Assembly (NCBI GenBank): GCA_050008575.1
Contig: JBEKMJ010000006.1
Coordinates: 81,016 to 145,015 of the forward strand
DNA: 64,000 nt
Direction: 5' to 3'
Source: Bog-159 sp050008575
Lineage (GTDB): Bacteria > Acidobacteriota > Terriglobia > Bryobacterales > Bryobacteraceae
Below are positions 44,405-53,161 of this stretch, piece by piece. Under the pieces are notes generated by a model, which saw only the letters and a list, made by a program, of their open reading frames with translations, did no database searches and was not told the origin of the DNA. Position 1 is the first letter of the stretch. The number at the start of each line of letters is the position of its first letter. The position numbers and the translations under genes were made by a program.

Positions 44405-44410
44405 ATTGTA
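44405..44410 (-). promoter_or_regulatory. -10 box of the GNAT gene
   Basis: TACAAT on the minus strand, nine bases before the start codon and without a ribosome-binding site. A -35 match (TTGGTT, 16 bases upstream) is weak. Confidence 0.4.
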
Positions 44411-44515
44411 GCATTCGCCCACTGGCAACCAAGCATCGCCGGGGCGAGCGCAACTCGGGCGATCGGGTGAAACCAGGCTGGAGCCGGGCGTCCGAGAACG
44501 GCGGAAAAGCTCAGC

Positions 44516-44571
44516 GCTAGGCGAGCTACGCTCGCCTAAACCGGCCGCGGGCAGGATTGCCCGCCCTAGAT
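44516..44571. repeat. Modular palindromic repeat, short copy
   Basis: AGGCGAGCTACGCTCGCCT and GCGGGCAGGATTGCCCGCCC hairpins between the LuxR regulator stop and the GNAT promoter. Confidence 0.85.
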
Positions 44572-45197
44572 CACCCCGTCAACGCTACGCGCACCAACTG
44601 GCTGCGCCTCCGGACACCCGCCTTTCGAAAGATCTCGCGCAAGATGGCTTTCGTAGCCGCTTCCGACACTCCAACCCGGCCCGCGATCTCCTTGTTAGTC
44701 AGGCCGTCGAGGACTCCTGTGAGCACGTGCTGTTCGCGCTTGGTCAACAGACTTTGCAAGTTCCGATTCTCCCGTTCCGCGATGGGCCCAGCCAAAAGCC
44801 GCAGAACTTCAGGATCGACCCATGCTTCTCCCGCCGCGACTTGCCGGATGGCTCTCGGGAGACTGTCTAGCGAGCTGTGCTTGCGGAACACACCCGACGC
44901 GCCGGCGCGTATCGGCGCGAACAGGTTGGCGGTATCCTTTTCGGACGCCAGCACCAGAATCCTGCCTCGGTACCCTCCCTCCCGGGCCGTGGAAATGAAC
45001 TCCGCGGCCCGATCGCCAACAGCGTCGTAATCCAACAGCACAACATCTACGGCGGAATGGCCGATGGCTTCCAGCCCTTCCACCGCTGTGCCGCACTCGG
45101 CGACGATTTCGAAGCCTGGTTCCAATTGCAACTGCCGGCTAAGACTCTCCCGGACCAGGACGTAATCCACCAATAACAGCAGCCCTATGCGATCCAT
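44571..45197 (-). CDS. Response regulator with LuxR-type HTH (NarL/FixJ-like)
   Basis: 208 residues from the ATG at 45197 (ATG at 45236 would add 13). The receiver domain begins GLLLLVDYVLVRESL; the phosphoacceptor Asp is in VVLLDYDAV, with Ser in VLASEKD and the invariant Lys in VFRKHSS. The usual acidic pair after the first strand is Asp-Tyr rather than Asp-Asp, so magnesium binding may be altered. The C-terminal HTH reads LTKREQHVLTGVLDGLTNKE and continues with IAGRVGVSEAATKA. No sensor kinase is adjacent; it diverges from the RND pump gene and may control it, an inference from position only. Confidence 0.9.
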   Translation of the reverse strand: MDRIGLLLLVDYVLVRESLSRQLQLEPGFEIVAECGTAVEGLEAIGHSAVDVVLLDYDAVGDRAAEFISTAREGGYRGRILVLASEKDTANLFAPIRAGASGVFRKHSSLDSLPRAIRQVAAGEAWVDPEVLRLLAGPIAERENRNLQSLLTKREQHVLTGVLDGLTNKEIAGRVGVSEAATKAILREIFRKAGVRRRSQLVRVALTG

Positions 45198-45432
45198 GAT
45201 ATTGTTGCGCTCGACCGTTGAAACATTGTCCGGCATATCCGTGGAGACACTCCACTTTTTGACCTAAAGATAAGGCCGGATAACCAAAAGATCTACCCGG
45301 AAATGACGGAAGGTCGCCCGGCGTAACCAATGGTCGGAATTAGCCGGCCGGAAAGATAGCCGCAGCCTGCGAAAGATACATAGCCTCCCACCCGCCGGCC
45401 GTTCTAGATTGAAATCTGGCTCTCTTCAACCA
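45198..45432. other. Divergent intergenic region
   Basis: About 230 bases between the LuxR regulator and the RND pump. No palindromic repeat of the common family and no strong promoter or operator could be assigned. Confidence 0.4.
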
Positions 45433-48400
45433 ATGATTCGCCGGCTCGTCGATTTTGCCCTGAATAACCGTCTCCTGGTATTGGCGTTAGCGGTTCTGCT
45501 ATTCGCATGGGGCGTTATCTCGTTTAAGAACCTGCCTATCGAGGCCTATCCGGATGTAGCCAACAATTACGTGCAGGTCATCACGCAATGGCCGGGCATA
45601 GCGGCGGAAGAGGTCGAGCAGCAAGTCACGATTCCCCTTGAGATCGTAATGAACGGTCTGCCGCACCTGACGTACCTGCGCTCCGTTTCGCTTTTCGGGC
45701 TCTCCAGCCTGATGCTGATTTTCGACGACGAATCGGAAAACGACTGGAACCGGCAAAAGGTACTGGAGCGCCTCGCCCAAGTCACTCTGCCCAACAACCT
45801 GCAGCCGCAGATGGGTACCGACTACAGCCCGGTGGGCCAGATCATGTTCTACACGCTGACCAGCACCAATCCGGAATTCGACGTGATGGAGTTGAAGGCG
45901 CTGGAGGACTGGGTGCTGGAGAAGCAGTTCAAGTCCGTGCCGAACGTGGTGGACGTATCCAGTTTCGGCGGCCCTACCAAGGAATACCAGGTGCGCGTGG
46001 ATCCCAACAAACTCATTTCATATGGCCTGAGCATCGGCGAGCTGGAACAGCAACTCACCAACAACAACGTGAATGCCGGTGGAAGCTTCATCCAGGCGGG
46101 ATTGCAGCAGATCAACGTGCGCGCGGTGGGACTGGTGCATACCGTCGGCGATATCCGGGAGACCGTGGTCAAGACCCAGAACGGAACGCCCTTGCGGATC
46201 GCCGACATCGGCGCCGTCGCGCAAGGACCAAAGATCCGGCTGGGACAATTCGCCAAGTCGATTCACCGCGCCGACGGCAAAATCCTGGACAACGACGACG
46301 TGGTCTCCGGCATCGTTCTGCTGCGCAAGGGCGCGCGGGCCGACGAAACGCTGGACCTCATTCACGAGAAGATCGCGGAACTGAACGGCCACATGCTGCC
46401 CAAGGGCGTGAAAGTCGTTCCATTTCTCGACCGCAGCGACTTGGTGCATTTCACCTCGCACACGGTGGAGAAGAATCTGACCGAGGGCATCGTCCTGGTC
46501 TCGATTATTCTTTTCATGTTCCTGGGAAATCTCCGCGGCGCCCTGATCGTGGCTTTGACTATTCCCTTTTCGCTCCTGTTCGCGGCCATTTGCCTGGACC
46601 TCCGGCATATCCCGGCGAACCTGTTGTCTCTGGGGGCGCTGGATTTCGGCATGGTAGTGGACGGCGCCGTGGTGATGGTGGAGAATATCGTCCGGCACCT
46701 GGGCCGCACCGGCGACGCTTACAAGCCGCCCATGCAGCGCATCAGCGAAGCCGCGCACGAGGTGCAGCGGCCTGTCTTCTACGCGATCGCCATCATCATC
46801 ACGGCTTATCTCCCGATCTTCACCCTGCAATCCGTGGAAGGGCGCCTTTTTAAGCCGATGGCCTGGACCGTGGCCTTCGCGCTGCTGGGCGCGTTGATCT
46901 TCTCCATGCTATTGGCGCCCGTTCTTTCCAGTCTGCTGTTCCGCAAGAATGCGCGCGAGTGGCGCAACCCGGCGCTGGCGCTGCTGACGGAAGGGTATCG
47001 CAAGGCGGTGCGTTGGGCCATCCACGCGCGCTGGCTGACGGTAGGCGCCGGATTGATCAGCCTGGCTGCCGTGATCTACCTGGCCGCCAGCGGCGTCATC
47101 GGCTCGGAATTTCTGCCGCATCTCGATGAAGGCGCCATCTGGGTCCGCGGCACGCTCGCGCCCAGTACCGGGCCGGACGAAGGCGACCGGGTGGCGAACT
47201 GGGCGCGCCTGACGCTGGCTTCCTTCCCGGAAGTCACGGCGACCACCAGCCAGGTCGGCCGTCCGGACGATGGCACGGACACCACTGGCTTCTTCAATAC
47301 CGAGTACTTTGTCGACCTGAAACCGAAAGAGCAATGGCGCCCCGTTTTCCACCAGAACAAGGAGGAACTCATTGGCGCCATGAATCGCGAACTGGGGAAT
47401 ATGCCGGGCGTGATATGGAACTTCTCCCAACCGATTGCGGACAACATGGAAGAAGCGGTGAGCGGCGTCAAGGGCCAGCTTGCCACTAAGATCTACGGGG
47501 ACGACCTGGAGGTTCTGGAAGCCAAGGGCGTGGAGGTGGTCGACGCGATGCATCAGGTGCGCGGCATCGAGGACCTCGGACTGTTTCGCGTGAGAGGGCA
47601 GCCCAACCTGAACTTCACCGTGGACCGCAAACAGGCTGCCCGCTATCAGATCAACGTGGCCGACGTGCAGGACGCCATCCAGACCGCGGTGGGCGGCAAC
47701 GCGCTGACGCAAGTGCTGCAAGGCGAACAGCGGTTCGACCTGGTGATGCGTTATCTGCCGGAGTATCGCGAGACACGCGAAGCGATCGCCGGCATTCGCC
47801 TGCTGTCGCCGTCTAACGAGCGCGTCTCGCTCGCGCAACTCTGCAAAATCGAAACCCGGGACGGAGCCTCGGAAATCTATCGGGAAGGCAATTCGCGGTA
47901 CGTGGCCATTAAGTACAGCGTGCGCGGACGCGACTTGGGCGGCGCGGTCGAGGAAGCCATCCGGAAGGTGGATGAGAAGGTCAAACTGCCAAATGGATAC
48001 GCCGTCCGCTGGGAAGGCGAGTATCAGAGCGAGAAACGTTCGGAACGGCGGCTGCTGATTATCGTGCCCATCACGGTTCTGATCATCTTCATTATTCTTT
48101 ACACCATGTTCCGTTCGTTCAAATGGGCCACGCTCATTCTGGCAAATGTGGCCATGGCGCGCATTGGCGGCCTGTTGGCGCTGCTGGTGACGCACACCAA
48201 CTTCAGCGTTTCCTCGGGCGTGGGCTTTCTGGCGCTGTTCGGGGTGTCCGTGCAAACGGGTGTGATCATGTTGGAGTACATGAATCAGCTTCGCGCGCGG
48301 GGAAGGACCATAGAAGACTCCGCCATCGAAGGCGCGGTTCTGAGGCTGCGCCCTATCATGATGACCATGCTGGTGGCGACCCTGGGGCTGTTGCCGGCCG

Positions 48401-48570
48401 CGCTCTCCCACGCCATCGGCTCCGATTCCCAGCGGCCATTCGCCATCGTGATCGTCGGCGGTCTGATCGCGGACCTGGTGATGAGCATTTTCCTTCTGCC
48501 GACCCTTTATGTCTGGGCCGCCGGAGATCGCGATGCGCTGCCGGAGGCCGAACCGGATGCCGAGGTTTGA
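45433..48570 (+). CDS. RND-type heavy-metal efflux pump (CzcA/CusA family)
   Basis: 1045 residues from the ATG at 45433. The order is TM1, a large periplasmic loop, six helices (~335-540), a second large loop and the final helices. The TM4 motif LDFGMVVDGAVVMVENIVR is of the DFG type found in divalent-cation HME-RND pumps, rather than the drug-pump form. The N-terminus RRLVDFALNNRLLVL and APSTGPDEGD-type loops agree. It would export metal ions from the periplasm with proton energy, but the usual CusB-like adaptor and TolC-like channel genes are missing. A small membrane gene overlaps its end. Confidence 0.93.
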   Translation: MIRRLVDFALNNRLLVLALAVLLFAWGVISFKNLPIEAYPDVANNYVQVITQWPGIAAEEVEQQVTIPLEIVMNGLPHLTYLRSVSLFGLSSLMLIFDDESENDWNRQKVLERLAQVTLPNNLQPQMGTDYSPVGQIMFYTLTSTNPEFDVMELKALEDWVLEKQFKSVPNVVDVSSFGGPTKEYQVRVDPNKLISYGLSIGELEQQLTNNNVNAGGSFIQAGLQQINVRAVGLVHTVGDIRETVVKTQNGTPLRIADIGAVAQGPKIRLGQFAKSIHRADGKILDNDDVVSGIVLLRKGARADETLDLIHEKIAELNGHMLPKGVKVVPFLDRSDLVHFTSHTVEKNLTEGIVLVSIILFMFLGNLRGALIVALTIPFSLLFAAICLDLRHIPANLLSLGALDFGMVVDGAVVMVENIVRHLGRTGDAYKPPMQRISEAAHEVQRPVFYAIAIIITAYLPIFTLQSVEGRLFKPMAWTVAFALLGALIFSMLLAPVLSSLLFRKNAREWRNPALALLTEGYRKAVRWAIHARWLTVGAGLISLAAVIYLAASGVIGSEFLPHLDEGAIWVRGTLAPSTGPDEGDRVANWARLTLASFPEVTATTSQVGRPDDGTDTTGFFNTEYFVDLKPKEQWRPVFHQNKEELIGAMNRELGNMPGVIWNFSQPIADNMEEAVSGVKGQLATKIYGDDLEVLEAKGVEVVDAMHQVRGIEDLGLFRVRGQPNLNFTVDRKQAARYQINVADVQDAIQTAVGGNALTQVLQGEQRFDLVMRYLPEYRETREAIAGIRLLSPSNERVSLAQLCKIETRDGASEIYREGNSRYVAIKYSVRGRDLGGAVEEAIRKVDEKVKLPNGYAVRWEGEYQSEKRSERRLLIIVPITVLIIFIILYTMFRSFKWATLILANVAMARIGGLLALLVTHTNFSVSSGVGFLALFGVSVQTGVIMLEYMNQLRARGRTIEDSAIEGAVLRLRPIMMTMLVATLGLLPAALSHAIGSDSQRPFAIVIVGGLIADLVMSIFLLPTLYVWAAGDRDALPEAEPDAEV

Positions 48571-48793
48571 AAGCTGGCTGGTACATCGGTGGCCCAGGCT
48601 GCTTTTGCATGCCGGTTGGGTGCTGTTCGGGATCGCGTGTCTGAATAACGCGCGCTTGCCGGTCGAAACATTGCTGATCGGGCCGGCCATGATGGTTGCC
48701 GGGGTGGCTATGATCGAGCGCAACAAGCGGGAATTGCCCGGACAACCGGGCGGCGGTTCCGCGGACACTGCCTCGCAGCCGAAGGTCCGTTAG
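48557..48793 (+). CDS. Small membrane protein overlapping the RND pump gene
   Basis: 78 residues from the ATG at 48557, overlapping the end of the pump gene by 14 bases in another frame, which suggests coupled translation. Two likely membrane helices (about 12-30 and 38-55, the second in VETLLIGPAMMVAGVAMI) are followed by a short charged and Gly/Ser-rich tail. It could be a pump-associated small protein, comparable in size to accessory subunits of RND pumps, but no family is recognised. The longer upstream frame is read-through of the pump. Confidence 0.6.
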   Translation: MPRFESWLVHRWPRLLLHAGWVLFGIACLNNARLPVETLLIGPAMMVAGVAMIERNKRELPGQPGGGSADTASQPKVR

Positions 48794-48871
48794 CGATGCC
48801 GTGTTTTCCGCCGGGCAATCATATAAATCGCAACAACCTCTGTAATAGCGATGGTGAAATAAGAATGCCTG

Positions 48872-48944
48872 TGCAGGGCGAGCTTCGCTCGCCTGCGCTG
48901 ACAAGAGTGTCAGCGCGGCAGGCAGGGGTGCCTGCGCCACGTCG
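48872..48944. repeat. Modular palindromic repeat, copy 11
   Basis: GGGCGAGCTTCGCTCGCC, GCGCTGACAAGAGTGTCAGCGC and GCAGGCAGGGGTGCCTGC, ending GCGCCACG, between convergent genes. The trio is the inverse of the set at 33339-33415. Confidence 0.88.
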
Positions 48945-48945
48945 C

Positions 48946-50265
48946 TTAGGGAGCTAGTTGAAAGACCGTGCCATTCGCGATGCTGCCACCCGACCCGGTG
49001 GTGCCGTAGAGTACGCCGCTGTTGCCGATAACAAGCGTTCCTAAAGGAGTGGATCCGTCGTCGCCGCCAGTGAAAGTATAGAGCGCCTGGGCAGTCCAGG
49101 ATCCGCCCGCGGCGGTGGGCGGCGTCAACGAGAACACCGTGCCGTTGCGCAGAGATCCGCCTGCCTCGTTGGTGCCATAGATGACGCCATTGCGGCCTAA
49201 CGTGAGTCCGTGTGGGATGGAGCCTTCGACAAAGGGATTCACGAAGTCATACAGAATGGTCTCCGTCCAGGCGCCGCCGGGCGCGGCTGGTGGCGCGAGG
49301 GAAAACACGGTTCCAAAACCGAGTTGTCCGCCCTGCCCGGTGGAGCCGTAGAGCACGCCCCCGTCGATCAAAACGGCGGCCTCGGGGTGGGCCGCATCGG
49401 GAGAGCTGCCGAACTGGTAAATTGTGTCCAGGGTCCACGAGCCTCCTGGAGCCGACGGCGGCGTCAGGCTGAACACGGTTCCGCAGCCTTGGCCGTTAAG
49501 GCAAGAGGCGATTCCGTCGACCTGGGTAGTGCCGTAGAGAACTCCGCCGGGGTTGAGGGCGATACCGTTGGGCTGCGCCCCGTCGCCCTTGCCGGTGAAC
49601 GTGTAAAGCACGGCTTCGGTCCAGGCGCCGCCCGGAGACTTGGGCGGGGTCAAGGAAAATACGGTGCCACAGCCAGTAGGCTGCTCGTATACGAAGCATT
49701 GTCCCGTTCCGCCATATAACGTGGTGCCGTAGAGCACTCCACCCTTGCCGATAACCAGGGAGGACTGCGGACTCGCGCCGTCGGTGTCTCCCGCGAAGTT
49801 ATAGAGCACCTTGAGGGGCCAATAATAATCGCCCGGCGTGGGTACCAGTGAGAACACGATGCCGTCGCCAGAAGTGCCGCCCTTGGACGTGGTGCCATAG
49901 ATCACGCCATTGCCGCCGAATACGAGACCTCCGAGGGGCCCTATACCGACCGGCTCAAACCCTGGGAACAGATAGCGAACGTTCTCGGTCCAAGCGCCGC
50001 CAGGCGATGCGGGGGGTACCAATTGGTAGACCACTCCGTTTCCTCCGCCGGCCCCGAAGGTGGACGGATCGACGCCGTAAAGCACGCCGCCTTTGCCGAT
50101 GACGACGCCCGAATAGGGGTAGGCTCCCGATTCCTCGCTAATCGAGACGAAACTGGTGAGGGTGGTCAGTTGCCAAGGCGTCGTCTGTGCCAGAACAGAG
50201 GCCGCGGCGGCGATACTCAGAAGGCCGGCGCGCAGGCCGTTGGTTAGAAATCGCAAATCTTTCAT
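48946..50265 (-). CDS. GloVer-type tandem-repeat secreted protein (TIGR03803-like)
   Basis: 439 residues with a signal peptide (to VLAQ). The remainder consists of about seven ~55-residue repeats with the pattern GGVLYGTT, GxGTVFSLTPP, PGGAWTE and VLYTFTGKGDGAQP, which is the choice-of-anchor 'GloVer' tandem repeat. The repeats probably form a beta-propeller. No anchor or catalytic motif is seen. Such proteins are numerous in Solibacter-type genomes and are thought to be exported; their binding partners are unknown. A modest ribosome-binding site (GAGAG) precedes the ATG. Confidence 0.9.
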   Translation of the reverse strand: MKDLRFLTNGLRAGLLSIAAAASVLAQTTPWQLTTLTSFVSISEESGAYPYSGVVIGKGGVLYGVDPSTFGAGGGNGVVYQLVPPASPGGAWTENVRYLFPGFEPVGIGPLGGLVFGGNGVIYGTTSKGGTSGDGIVFSLVPTPGDYYWPLKVLYNFAGDTDGASPQSSLVIGKGGVLYGTTLYGGTGQCFVYEQPTGCGTVFSLTPPKSPGGAWTEAVLYTFTGKGDGAQPNGIALNPGGVLYGTTQVDGIASCLNGQGCGTVFSLTPPSAPGGSWTLDTIYQFGSSPDAAHPEAAVLIDGGVLYGSTGQGGQLGFGTVFSLAPPAAPGGAWTETILYDFVNPFVEGSIPHGLTLGRNGVIYGTNEAGGSLRNGTVFSLTPPTAAGGSWTAQALYTFTGGDDGSTPLGTLVIGNSGVLYGTTGSGGSIANGTVFQLAP

Positions 50266-50425
50266 ACTCTCGTCGTGTTCCTTTCAGAGTTCCAAATGCA
50301 CTGCCAATCTTGGCACGCCGGCATGGAGTTCTGCAATGGACGCGCGCTGTACTTTGAGTGTATCCGTAACGCTAGGAAAAAACATTAGATAGCAGCTCAA
50401 CTGTACCCCGCGGGGGCGAGCCTGT

Positions 50426-51988
50426 CTATCGCAGCACGGTGCGGTAGGCGATCGCAATGGCGAAATGGTTGGTCCAGTTGCGCTCAGTGCGGGCCACCGT
50501 GCCGGCCGGCACGGCCTCGCCCACATAATAGCCATCGGTGAAAGTTTGATAGTGGCCATTGTGGATGCCAAACATAAAAGACAAGCGTTGGATGGCGAAT
50601 GAAATACCTTCGAAGCCTTCGCCCACGGCCGTTCCATTGTTGGGATTTATGCTGACGCCGCCGGCGATGCCCAGGGAACAGACGTAGCCGAACGGATGGC
50701 GTTGTGCGCCGTTCACCGCCCACGGGCATTTCTTGTTGATGGGATGGTACTCGAAGAAAGCCGCGGGCATAAACTGGACCGGTGTGGAGCTGGTGATGCC
50801 GAGGCAGGTTTCGCTCGGGTTGGAGGGGCCGCAGGGTACGCCGGTGGGTGGCACTGCCGGCGGCGTGAGTGCGGGACCGGGGCCCAGCGGGCCGGAAACG
50901 GCGCCCACCTGGCGCCCTGGCAGGGACGAGACGATGACGCCGGGGGAAATATCGAACCGCGGGGTGTTTTCGTAGTATGCGGTGAAGACGATGCTATCGA
51001 ATGGTTGCGTGGCGCTATTCAGCGCGTCCTTACAAGTGATCGTTTCGGTGACGGCTTTCTGGCGGTATGGCGCCATGGGAAGGGTGATGTCAGCGGTCCC
51101 GCCAGGGGTGCTAACCGTTGGAATCCCCGCGATAAAATCGATGTATTGTTTGACCTTCTTCTTGAAATCTGAGACACCGCCATCGAGCAGGCCGGCGTTG
51201 CCGGCCGCGCTGTTGACATTGCCGGCGACCTGCGCCGCCAGCAAGGCAAGCGGGGAACCCGCCGGCGGGGCGTAGGTGGTGTAGAACGCAGCCAGATCGT
51301 CTTGTATTTTCTTAGTTTGGGCATCGATTGACACCAGGTTTGGCACCGGCTGGTTAATCAGGTTCGCGAGGTCCGAGGCAAGCGCGGCCACGGCGGCGTT
51401 GGCGGCGGCGTCGGTGGGGAAGGAATAGCGCCAATTGGCACTTAGATCCTGGTTCAAGAGTTTGTAAAGGACCGACAGATCGTTAAACGCCGATTGTTCG
51501 ATCGCGGACAACGCCGCAATCTTCACTTCAAGGGCGGCGAGGGCCGCCTCAGCCGGGCTAGGGGGCGGCGCAGCGTTCAGCCTTTCCATAAGCTCCGCAT
51601 GCGCATTCGCGCCCGGCGAAAACGAAAAGGGCTGCGGCGCGCTGAAGAGCACGAGGCCGCCTACGGTGGTCAGCGCCGCGGCAATGTTCGTACTCAGGTC
51701 GCGGGTTGGCGCGGCAGGCACGGCCGCGATGGTACACGCCAGAAACGGGGATGCCTGTTGCAAAACCGTCACGACCGCGGCGCCGGAGTTGATCTGAACG
51801 TCGGAATGGATGGGGGCGGCTACCCGGTATTGCGGCGTGACCGGGCCCGCTACGCTAGTGATAGGGATCGACACGCGGCATGCCGATGTGGAGATAAATT
51901 CGTCGCATTCCTGGGCGGCCGCCGGTTGGTACCCGGCGGCTAGGAGCAGGAGTGAGACTATGGGCAGGATGGTCAGCGGGTTTTTCAT
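50426..51988 (-). CDS. Large secreted protein of unknown function
   Basis: 520 residues with a strong AAGGAG site before the ATG and a signal peptide (to PAAAQ). Residues ~130-310 are predominantly helical with many Ala (EAALAALEVKIAALSAIEQS), giving a coiled-coil-like rod. The C-terminal ~200 residues are beta-rich with four Cys and end FAIAIAYRTVLR, compatible with a barrel or surface domain. No enzyme motif. I do not recognise the family; an outer-membrane or surface protein is inferred. Bases 50266-50425 upstream of the GloVer gene hold nothing recognised. Confidence 0.7.
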   Translation of the reverse strand: MKNPLTILPIVSLLLLAAGYQPAAAQECDEFISTSACRVSIPITSVAGPVTPQYRVAAPIHSDVQINSGAAVVTVLQQASPFLACTIAAVPAAPTRDLSTNIAAALTTVGGLVLFSAPQPFSFSPGANAHAELMERLNAAPPPSPAEAALAALEVKIAALSAIEQSAFNDLSVLYKLLNQDLSANWRYSFPTDAAANAAVAALASDLANLINQPVPNLVSIDAQTKKIQDDLAAFYTTYAPPAGSPLALLAAQVAGNVNSAAGNAGLLDGGVSDFKKKVKQYIDFIAGIPTVSTPGGTADITLPMAPYRQKAVTETITCKDALNSATQPFDSIVFTAYYENTPRFDISPGVIVSSLPGRQVGAVSGPLGPGPALTPPAVPPTGVPCGPSNPSETCLGITSSTPVQFMPAAFFEYHPINKKCPWAVNGAQRHPFGYVCSLGIAGGVSINPNNGTAVGEGFEGISFAIQRLSFMFGIHNGHYQTFTDGYYVGEAVPAGTVARTERNWTNHFAIAIAYRTVLR

Positions 51989-52013
51989 TTGCTCTCCTTA
52001 ATTGGTATAGCGC

Positions 52014-52076
52014 GCAGCGGGCCTACGAGGCCCGCGCAGGCTGCGAGCCTGCCCCACGGCTTGGCCTGCGCCACGA
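52014..52076. repeat. Modular palindromic repeat, short copy
   Basis: GCGGGCCTACGAGGCCCGC and GCAGGCTGCGAGCCTGCCCCAC, then TTGGCCTGCGCCACG, directly behind the stop of the three-gene TPR operon. Confidence 0.88.
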
Positions 52077-52079
52077 CAT

Positions 52080-52730
52080 TTATTGGTCTTTGGGGTCCTT
52101 TTGCTGGCCTTCGACGGTCTCTCCGGGGCGCAGCAGCGTGGGCGCCTTCTTCTTTTCCTTTTCGGCCTTGGCTTCCTCGGCTTTCTTGGCCTCGCGCTCG
52201 GTGGGGGTCATCTCGGCTTCGAGTTCTTTCTTCTCCTTGGCTTGCTTGGCGGCGATGGCGGCGGCGCGCGCGGCAGGATCCTGGCGGGCCATCTCCAGGC
52301 TGTCGTTGGTCCCGTCGATGGATTGTTTGAGCACAAAATCGTAACGGGACATGTCTTTGGGCTGGCTGTCCTCGATCTTCTGCAGCGCGAGCAGCATCTC
52401 CGACTCGGCGGCGACCACGGCCGCCAATCCGACTTTGATATCCACGCGGCGCTGCAGAGCGTCGTCGGCCACGGAATCGATGGCGTCGACGATATTGGCG
52501 TAGTCGTCCAAGGCGTCGTGGATCAGGACGGAGCGGCCGGCTTTCTCCTTGGCCAGCCAATGATCGACCTGGTTGAGGCGCTGCCTGGCGAAATGAATGT
52601 AGAGCGAGAGGCGTTCGTTGGGATTCTGCGCCAGGCGGATCTGGTCGCCTTCGTCCACGGTAAGAAAATCCCGCTGTTGTTGCGCCGCCAGGGGCACCGT
52701 CAACAGCGCGCATATGAGGAAAGCCTTCAT
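52080..52730 (-). CDS. Exported helical protein, third gene of the TPR operon
   Basis: 216 residues from the ATG at 52730; its ATGA overlaps the stop of the preceding gene. A signal peptide (to AAQ) leads to a helical domain (~25-150, with LSLYIHFARQRLNQVDHWLA and several invariant-looking Asp/Arg residues) and a highly charged Lys/Glu/Ala tail (~150-200) that forms a single long helix or is disordered. It resembles the gene before it in size and in the helical dimer-like core, so both may derive from one ancestor. Function unknown. Confidence 0.7.
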   Translation of the reverse strand: MKAFLICALLTVPLAAQQQRDFLTVDEGDQIRLAQNPNERLSLYIHFARQRLNQVDHWLAKEKAGRSVLIHDALDDYANIVDAIDSVADDALQRRVDIKVGLAAVVAAESEMLLALQKIEDSQPKDMSRYDFVLKQSIDGTNDSLEMARQDPAARAAAIAAKQAKEKKELEAEMTPTEREAKKAEEAKAEKEKKKAPTLLRPGETVEGQQKDPKDQ

Positions 52731-53161
52731 TTCTGTTTGCCCTCCAATACTCCTTCCAACAGGTCGTCGTGCACCTGCTGGACCTTGGCCTTGACGGAGT
52801 CGAGCATGGGACGATCGGACAGGTCCATAGCCCGTTGAAACGCATCCAGCCGGCGCGAGAGGTCGCGGGTGGAACTCTCGGCGCGCTTGAACCATTTAGG
52901 GCTTTTGCGCGGATTCTTGCCGGTCTCATGCAGAGACGTTTCCGCCAATTCCACGGATTCGTTAACTTCCTTTACCCACTTTTCTACCTCCGCATTCTGG
53001 CCTTTGGTGTAAGCGTCGCGGGCCAGGGTGAGTGCGTCGAAGGCATGGTCCAGCGCCAACGCGGACCGTTTTCCCAGGTTGGGCTCCGCCTTCGCCTGAT
53101 CGAGATCGGCGCGGAGCGGGCCGCTTAGGATGACGATCGCGAGCAGTAAGCGCGAAATCAC
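52727..53161 (-). CDS. Exported helical protein, second gene of the TPR operon
   Basis: 144 residues with a GTG start at 53161 that overlaps the stop of the TPR gene (GTGA). A signal peptide (to RA) precedes four predicted helices rich in Lys, Glu and Asp. Its core (SALALDHAFDALTLARDAYT, then VNESVELAETSL) looks like a four-helix bundle. No known domain. Both overlaps in this operon argue for coupled synthesis and probably a complex of the three products in the periplasm. Confidence 0.7.
   Translation of the reverse strand: MISRLLLAIVILSGPLRADLDQAKAEPNLGKRSALALDHAFDALTLARDAYTKGQNAEVEKWVKEVNESVELAETSLHETGKNPRKSPKWFKRAESSTRDLSRRLDAFQRAMDLSDRPMLDSVKAKVQQVHDDLLEGVLEGKQK

Noticed and set aside
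46909..48768. 619-residue minus-strand frame opposite the RND pump
   Set aside because: Shadow of a clear CzcA-type gene.
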